This document shows positions 60,452-64,000 of a stretch of DNA of 64,000 nt, in pieces. A program made the position numbers and the translations under genes. The stretch comes from Salegentibacter sp. Its GTDB lineage: Bacteria; Bacteroidota; Bacteroidia; Flavobacteriales; Flavobacteriaceae. The first letter of the stretch is position 1. Every line of letters starts with the position of its first letter. The notes beneath the pieces were generated by a model, which did no database searches, was not told the DNA's origin, and saw nothing but the letters and a program-made list of their open reading frames with translations. Location of the stretch: the NCBI GenBank assembly GCA_017795085.1, contig CP051246.1, forward strand, positions 310,001-374,000, written 5' to 3'.

Positions 60452-62689
60452 TTAGTCGTTATTTCTACGATCTTTATTGTCTCTTCCTCTTCTGTCATCA
60501 CGACCACGATTATCTCGAGAACCGCCGCGGTTATCACGGTTATTATCTCTCGGTGGGCGTGCCTCATAACCTTCCGGTTTTGGTAAAATAGCCTTTCGGG
60601 AAACTTTTTCCTTACGGGTTCTTGGGTCTACACCAAAGTATTTTACATCGATAACATCACCAATATTTAGCACATCGGTAACATTGTTGGTACGTTCCCA
60701 AGCCAGTTCGGAAATGTGGAGTAGCACCTCATTTCCTGGAGCTTCCATATACTCTACCACGGCACCAAAATCAAGTACTTTAATCACTTTTACTTCGTAG
60801 ATACTGCCTTTTTCGGGTTTAAAAGTAATAGAATCAATTTTAGCAAGTACTTTATCAATACCTTCCTGACTGGTTCCCAGAATTTCAACTATGCCTTCTT
60901 CAGTTACCGGGTCTTCGTTGATTACGATTTCAGTTCCGGTTTCTTTTTGAAGCTCCTGAATTACTTTTCCTCCAGGGCCAATAAGTGCACCAATAAATTC
61001 ACCCGGAATAGTTCTGGTGATAATTTTTGGGGCATGAGCCTTAACGCTTTCGTTAGGCGAAGGAATAGTTTCGGTAAGCTTTTCAAGTATGTGTAATCTT
61101 CCGTCCCGGGCCTGTTTAAGTGCCTGAACTAAAATTTCGTAAGGCAGTCCTTTTACTTTAATATCCATCTGGCAGGCGGTAATCCCGTCGGCCGTTCCGG
61201 TTACTTTAAAGTCCATATCTCCAAGATGATCTTCATCACCAAGAATATCAGAAAGAACAGCATGACGTTCACCATCAGAAATTAATCCCATCGCGATACC
61301 CGATACAGGTTTAGTCATTTTTATTCCGGCATCCATCATCGCCATCGTACCGGCACAAACCGTAGCCATAGAAGAAGAACCGTTAGATTCCAAAACTTCA
61401 GAAACTACACGTACTGTATATGGGTTATTTTCAGGAATCATTCCTTTTAATGCACGTTGTGCCAGGTTTCCGTGGCCAATTTCACGACGCGATGTTCCCC
61501 TAATTGGGTAAGCTTCGCCAGTACAAAATGGAGGGAAATTATAATGCAGGTAAAAAGTTTCTTCGCCCTGGTGGGTTGGCATATCTATAGTATTCGCTTC
61601 TCTGGAAGTTCCCAAAGTTACAGTTGCCAATGCCTGAGTTTCCCCACGAGTAAAGATAGCCGAACCGTGTACCGATGGTAAATAATTGGTTTCACACCAA
61701 ATTGGTCTAATCTCGTCGGTTTTTCTACCGTCCAGACGCACACCTTCTGCAAGGGTAAGTTCTCTTACCGCTTCTTTTTCGGCTTTTTTGTAATAGTTCA
61801 CGATGAGGCCTTCATTTTCTTCCAATTCTTCTTCAGAAAATAGGGCAAGAACTTCATCTTTTATACCTGAAAAACCTTCGCTACGTTCTTTCTTGCCGTG
61901 GCCACCCTTAGCTACTTCATAAATTTTGTCGTAAGCTGCATCAAATACTTTTTTCTCGATTTCTTCATCGGTTTTTCCGGTTTCAAATTCACGAACCGGT
62001 TTTTTCCCGAAAGCTTCAGCTAAGCGATGTTGAGCAGCAATTTGTTTTTTAATGGCTTCGTGGGCAAATTTAATAGCCTCGGCCATTTCTTCTTCTGAAA
62101 TTTCTTTCATTTCGCCTTCTACCATCATTACAGAGTCTTCAGAAGCACCGATAATCATATCGATATCTGAATCCTGCAATTGGCTGCGGCTTGGGTTAAT
62201 TACGAATTCACCGTTAATTCTTCCCACACGGGCTTCAGAAATAGCGGTTTCAAATGGAATGTCAGACAACTGGATAGCAGCAGATGCTGCAAGTCCTGCC
62301 AAAGCATCGGGCATTACTTCTTCGTCGTGAGACATTAACTGAATCATTACCTGGGTTTCGGTTTTGTAACCTTCAGGGAAAAGTGGACGTAAAACGCGAT
62401 CTACAATACGCATGGTAAGAATCTCTCCGTTGCTTGGGCGAGCTTCTCTTTTAAAGAATCCACCGGGATAACGTCCAGCAGCGGCAAATTTTTCACGATA
62501 ATCTACCGTTAATGGAAAGAAATCCATAGTGCTTTCTTTGTAAGAAGACACAACGGTACAAAGCAACATGGCGTTGCCCATTTGTACAACAACCGACCCG
62601 TGAGCCTGTTTTGCGAGTTTTCCGGTTTCGATGGAGATTTCTCTTCCGTCTCCAAGATCGATAACCTCTTTAAATGTTTGTGGAATCAT
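60452..62689 (-). CDS. pnp: Polyribonucleotide nucleotidyltransferase (PNPase)
   Basis: About 745 residues from [15 protein letters not shown] at 62689, the family start; the ATG at 62728 would add 13 atypical residues. It has two RNase PH domains (first: [20 protein letters not shown]; second: [39 protein letters not shown], catalytic region [17 protein letters not shown]), a KH domain ([21 protein letters not shown]) and an S1 domain ([20 protein letters not shown]). It degrades RNA 3'-5' with phosphate. The C-terminal ~35 residues are an Arg/Asp/Gly/Asn-rich tail, probably an extra RNA contact. It is downstream of rpsO, the conserved rpsO-pnp order. Confidence 0.97.
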   Translation of the reverse strand: MIPQTFKEVIDLGDGREISIETGKLAKQAHGSVVVQMGNAMLLCTVVSSYKESTMDFFPLTVDYREKFAAAGRYPGGFFKREARPSNGEILTMRIVDRVLRPLFPEGYKTETQVMIQLMSHDEEVMPDALAGLAASAAIQLSDIPFETAISEARVGRINGEFVINPSRSQLQDSDIDMIIGASEDSVMMVEGEMKEISEEEMAEAIKFAHEAIKKQIAAQHRLAEAFGKKPVREFETGKTDEEIEKKVFDAAYDKIYEVAKGGHGKKERSEGFSGIKDEVLALFSEEELEENEGLIVNYYKKAEKEAVRELTLAEGVRLDGRKTDEIRPIWCETNYLPSVHGSAIFTRGETQALATVTLGTSREANTIDMPTHQGEETFYLHYNFPPFCTGEAYPIRGTSRREIGHGNLAQRALKGMIPENNPYTVRVVSEVLESNGSSSMATVCAGTMAMMDAGIKMTKPVSGIAMGLISDGERHAVLSDILGDEDHLGDMDFKVTGTADGITACQMDIKVKGLPYEILVQALKQARDGRLHILEKLTETIPSPNESVKAHAPKIITRTIPGEFIGALIGPGGKVIQELQKETGTEIVINEDPVTEEGIVEILGTSQEGIDKVLAKIDSITFKPEKGSIYEVKVIKVLDFGAVVEYMEAPGNEVLLHISELAWERTNNVTDVLNIGDVIDVKYFGVDPRTRKEKVSRKAILPKPEGYEARPPRDNNRDNRGGSRDNRGRDDRRGRDNKDRRNND

Positions 62690-62861
62690 AATAATTTTTA
62701 ATTCTAGGGCCTGAATAACTTCAGCCAAGCCCTCCTGTTAAACAATGGTCTCTGCCAATACCGGGCAGCCGGGTTGTGTTGTTGTGTGTGTAGTTATGCA
62801 GACCAATGAAAAACTACCCTGCGAAGGGTGGACAATTTATACAATCTTTTGGGGATTGCCA

Positions 62862-62890
62862 TAAAAAAAGGGGGCGTGAAAGCCCCCTTG
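62862..62890 (-). terminator. Hairpin terminator between rpsO and pnp
   Basis: AAGGGGGC/GCCCCCTT with a 6-nt loop and a T7 run on the minus strand directly after rpsO. It would limit read-through into pnp, which also has a ~200-nt leader. Confidence 0.88.
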
Positions 62891-62893
62891 AAA

Positions 62894-63163
62894 TTATTTT
62901 CTTAATCCTAATTCTTTTACGATAGCACGGTACCTCATAATGTCTTTCTTCATTAAGTAGTCTAAAAGACTCCTTCTTTTACCTACCAGCCTAACTAACG
63001 ACCGTTCGGAATTGTAATCCTGACGATTGCTTTTTAAATGTTCGGAAAGGTGTGAAATTCGGTGCGTGAATAACGCGATTTGACCTTCTGCAGAGCCGGT
63101 ATCATTTTTACCTTTACCGTGCTTTTCGAAGATTTCTTCTTTTTTCTCTTTGGTTAAATACAT
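62894..63163 (-). CDS. rpsO: 30S ribosomal protein S15
   Basis: 89 residues, the exact family length. Segments EIFEKHGKGKNDTGSAEGQIALFTHRI, LKSNRQDYNSERSLVRLVGKRRSLLDYLMKKD and YRAIVKELGLRK are standard for S15, which binds 16S rRNA at the central domain early in 30S assembly. It lies upstream of pnp on the same strand with a strong terminator between. S15 often represses its own mRNA, but no clear operator structure was identified here. Confidence 0.98.
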   Translation of the reverse strand: MYLTKEKKEEIFEKHGKGKNDTGSAEGQIALFTHRISHLSEHLKSNRQDYNSERSLVRLVGKRRSLLDYLMKKDIMRYRAIVKELGLRK

Positions 63164-63275
63164 TCCAATATTAATTTTAATGATTTTTATGTATTGACAG
63201 CTTTTCTGTCAGGCGGCAAAGATACTACTTTCTGACTAATAACCTATTTTAAGCGCTAAAATTATTTTAAAGGAA

Positions 63276-64000
63276 TTATACCCTTACCGGCTGATTTTGA
63301 ATAAGATCAAGATATAGGTTTATCCTCTTTTTAAGCTCAGAACGCTTTACAATGAAATCTAAAAAGCCGTGTTCTTTTAAAAATTCTGCAGTTTGAAAAT
63401 CTTTTGGCAAGTCTTTTCCAGTGGTGTCTTTTACTACCCTTGGACCGGCAAAACCAATAAGCGCACCGGGTTCAGAAATGTTAATGTCGCCAAGCATGGC
63501 AAAAGAAGCCGTGGTCCCTCCTGTTGTCGGGTCGGTACATAAAGAGATATAAGGTATTTTTGCTTCAGCAAGTTGAGCGATTTTTACTGAAGTTTTAGCA
63601 AGTTGCATTAATGAAAGTGCAGCCTCCATCATTCGTGCCCCTCCTGATTTTGAAATAATCATAAGGGGAATATTGTGTTTTAGGGAATAATCAGCAGCAC
63701 GGGCAATTTTTTCTCCAACCACAGAGCCCATAGAACCTCCAATGAAACTGAAATCCATACAGGCAATTACCAAATCTTTGCCTTTTGATTTTCCTACTGC
63801 TGTTCTTACAGCATCTTTAAGTCCGGTTTTATCCTGCGCGGCTTTTAAGCGGTCGGTATATTTTTTGGTATCCTTAAACTCTAAAGGATCTTTAGCGGTC
63901 ATCCCTTTATCCAATTCTTTAAATTCATTATCATCAAAAAGAATCTGGAAATATTCTTTACTGGTAATTCGTACGTGATAACCGTCTTCCGGACTTACAT
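63276..64000 (-). CDS. accD: Acetyl-CoA carboxylase carboxyltransferase beta subunit, 3' part
   Basis: The frame is open from the right edge of the window ([20 protein letters not shown]) to the stop at 63276, about 241 residues; the true start and the N-terminal zinc ribbon lie outside. The Met at 63914 is internal. Carboxyltransferase motifs are [62 protein letters not shown] and [11 protein letters not shown]. With AccA it transfers carboxyl from carboxybiotin to acetyl-CoA to form malonyl-CoA, the first step in fatty acid synthesis. The downstream neighbour is rpsO on the same strand, 112 nt away. Confidence 0.96.
   Translation of the reverse strand, partial: VSPEDGYHVRITSKEYFQILFDDNEFKELDKGMTAKDPLEFKDTKKYTDRLKAAQDKTGLKDAVRTAVGKSKGKDLVIACMDFSFIGGSMGSVVGEKIARAADYSLKHNIPLMIISKSGGARMMEAALSLMQLAKTSVKIAQLAEAKIPYISLCTDPTTGGTTASFAMLGDINISEPGALIGFAGPRVVKDTTGKDLPKDFQTAEFLKEHGFLDFIVKRSELKKRINLYLDLIQNQPVRV

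Noticed and set aside
1..64000. CRISPR array, tRNA, rRNA or riboswitch
   Set aside because: No regularly spaced repeats, no cloverleaf or rRNA text, and no recognisable riboswitch core were seen on reading; low-similarity RNAs could be missed without a covariance search.

Overview
The window is a piece of a low-GC Bacteroidota chromosome, most likely a marine or soil Flavobacteriaceae (Gramella/Salegentibacter/Zunongwangia-like). The evidence is a SusC/SusD pair with a hybrid two-component sensor, a short 287-residue primary sigma factor, DUF4136 and DUF4369 lipoproteins, a YpdA-type reductase, promoter elements of the TAnnTTTG type and almost no Shine-Dalgarno sequences. The genus is an inference; no rRNA or tRNA gene lies in the window.

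Layout. 1-8.5 kb: the 5' part of htpG, a TetR-like/ABC1-kinase gene pair, cutC, a secreted S9 peptidase, a FabH-type ketoacyl synthase and small membrane proteins. 8.7-18.3 kb: a frameshifted DUF4136 lipoprotein, pheT, recG (with what looks like an in-frame repeat insertion), an M1 aminopeptidase and two overlapping tandem patatins. 18.6-26.1 kb: a three-gene unit (M20 amidohydrolase, membrane-anchored GltB-like flavoprotein, small membrane protein), a UvrD/PcrA helicase starting at TTG behind a strong Shine-Dalgarno, a K+ channel and a Sua5/YciO protein. 26.3-30 kb: an accessory patch with an XRE-type regulator split by an IS630 element and a broken TlpA-like lipoprotein. 30-35.3 kb: DoxX and OhrR, then an outer-membrane protein/BCCT transporter/universal stress protein unit. 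35.4-39 kb: typA, followed after its terminator by a scrap heap: a group II intron 5' fragment, a decayed IS3 transposase, a glycosyltransferase pseudogene and a 56-bp near-perfect palindrome. 39.2-41.8 kb: a SWIM/SNF2 helicase. 41.9-53.8 kb: a compact fructan/fructose utilization locus. 54.3-64 kb: an exported Gfo/Idh oxidoreductase, DUF488, YpdA, Rpe, a phytoene-dehydrogenase-like oxidoreductase, RpoD, PNPase, S15 and the 3' part of accD.

How genes work together. The best-defined system is the fructan locus: a periplasmic-binding-domain hybrid sensor/regulator upstream of a co-oriented run of sugar porter, GH32 lipoprotein, SusC, SusD and PfkB kinase. Together these can bind and hydrolyse fructan at the surface, import fructose and phosphorylate it. 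A 16-bp-arm hairpin separates susD from the kinase gene, and the kinase gene's 3' end runs into the debris of a YoeB-type toxin-antitoxin pair. The rest is ordinary housekeeping separated by accessory patches.

I found no clearly new defence or biosynthetic system. The most unusual signals are the repeat-derived segment inside RecG, the clean IS630 split of a regulator, the intron/IS/pseudogene pile-up with its palindrome, and the toxin-antitoxin relic fused to the kinase gene.
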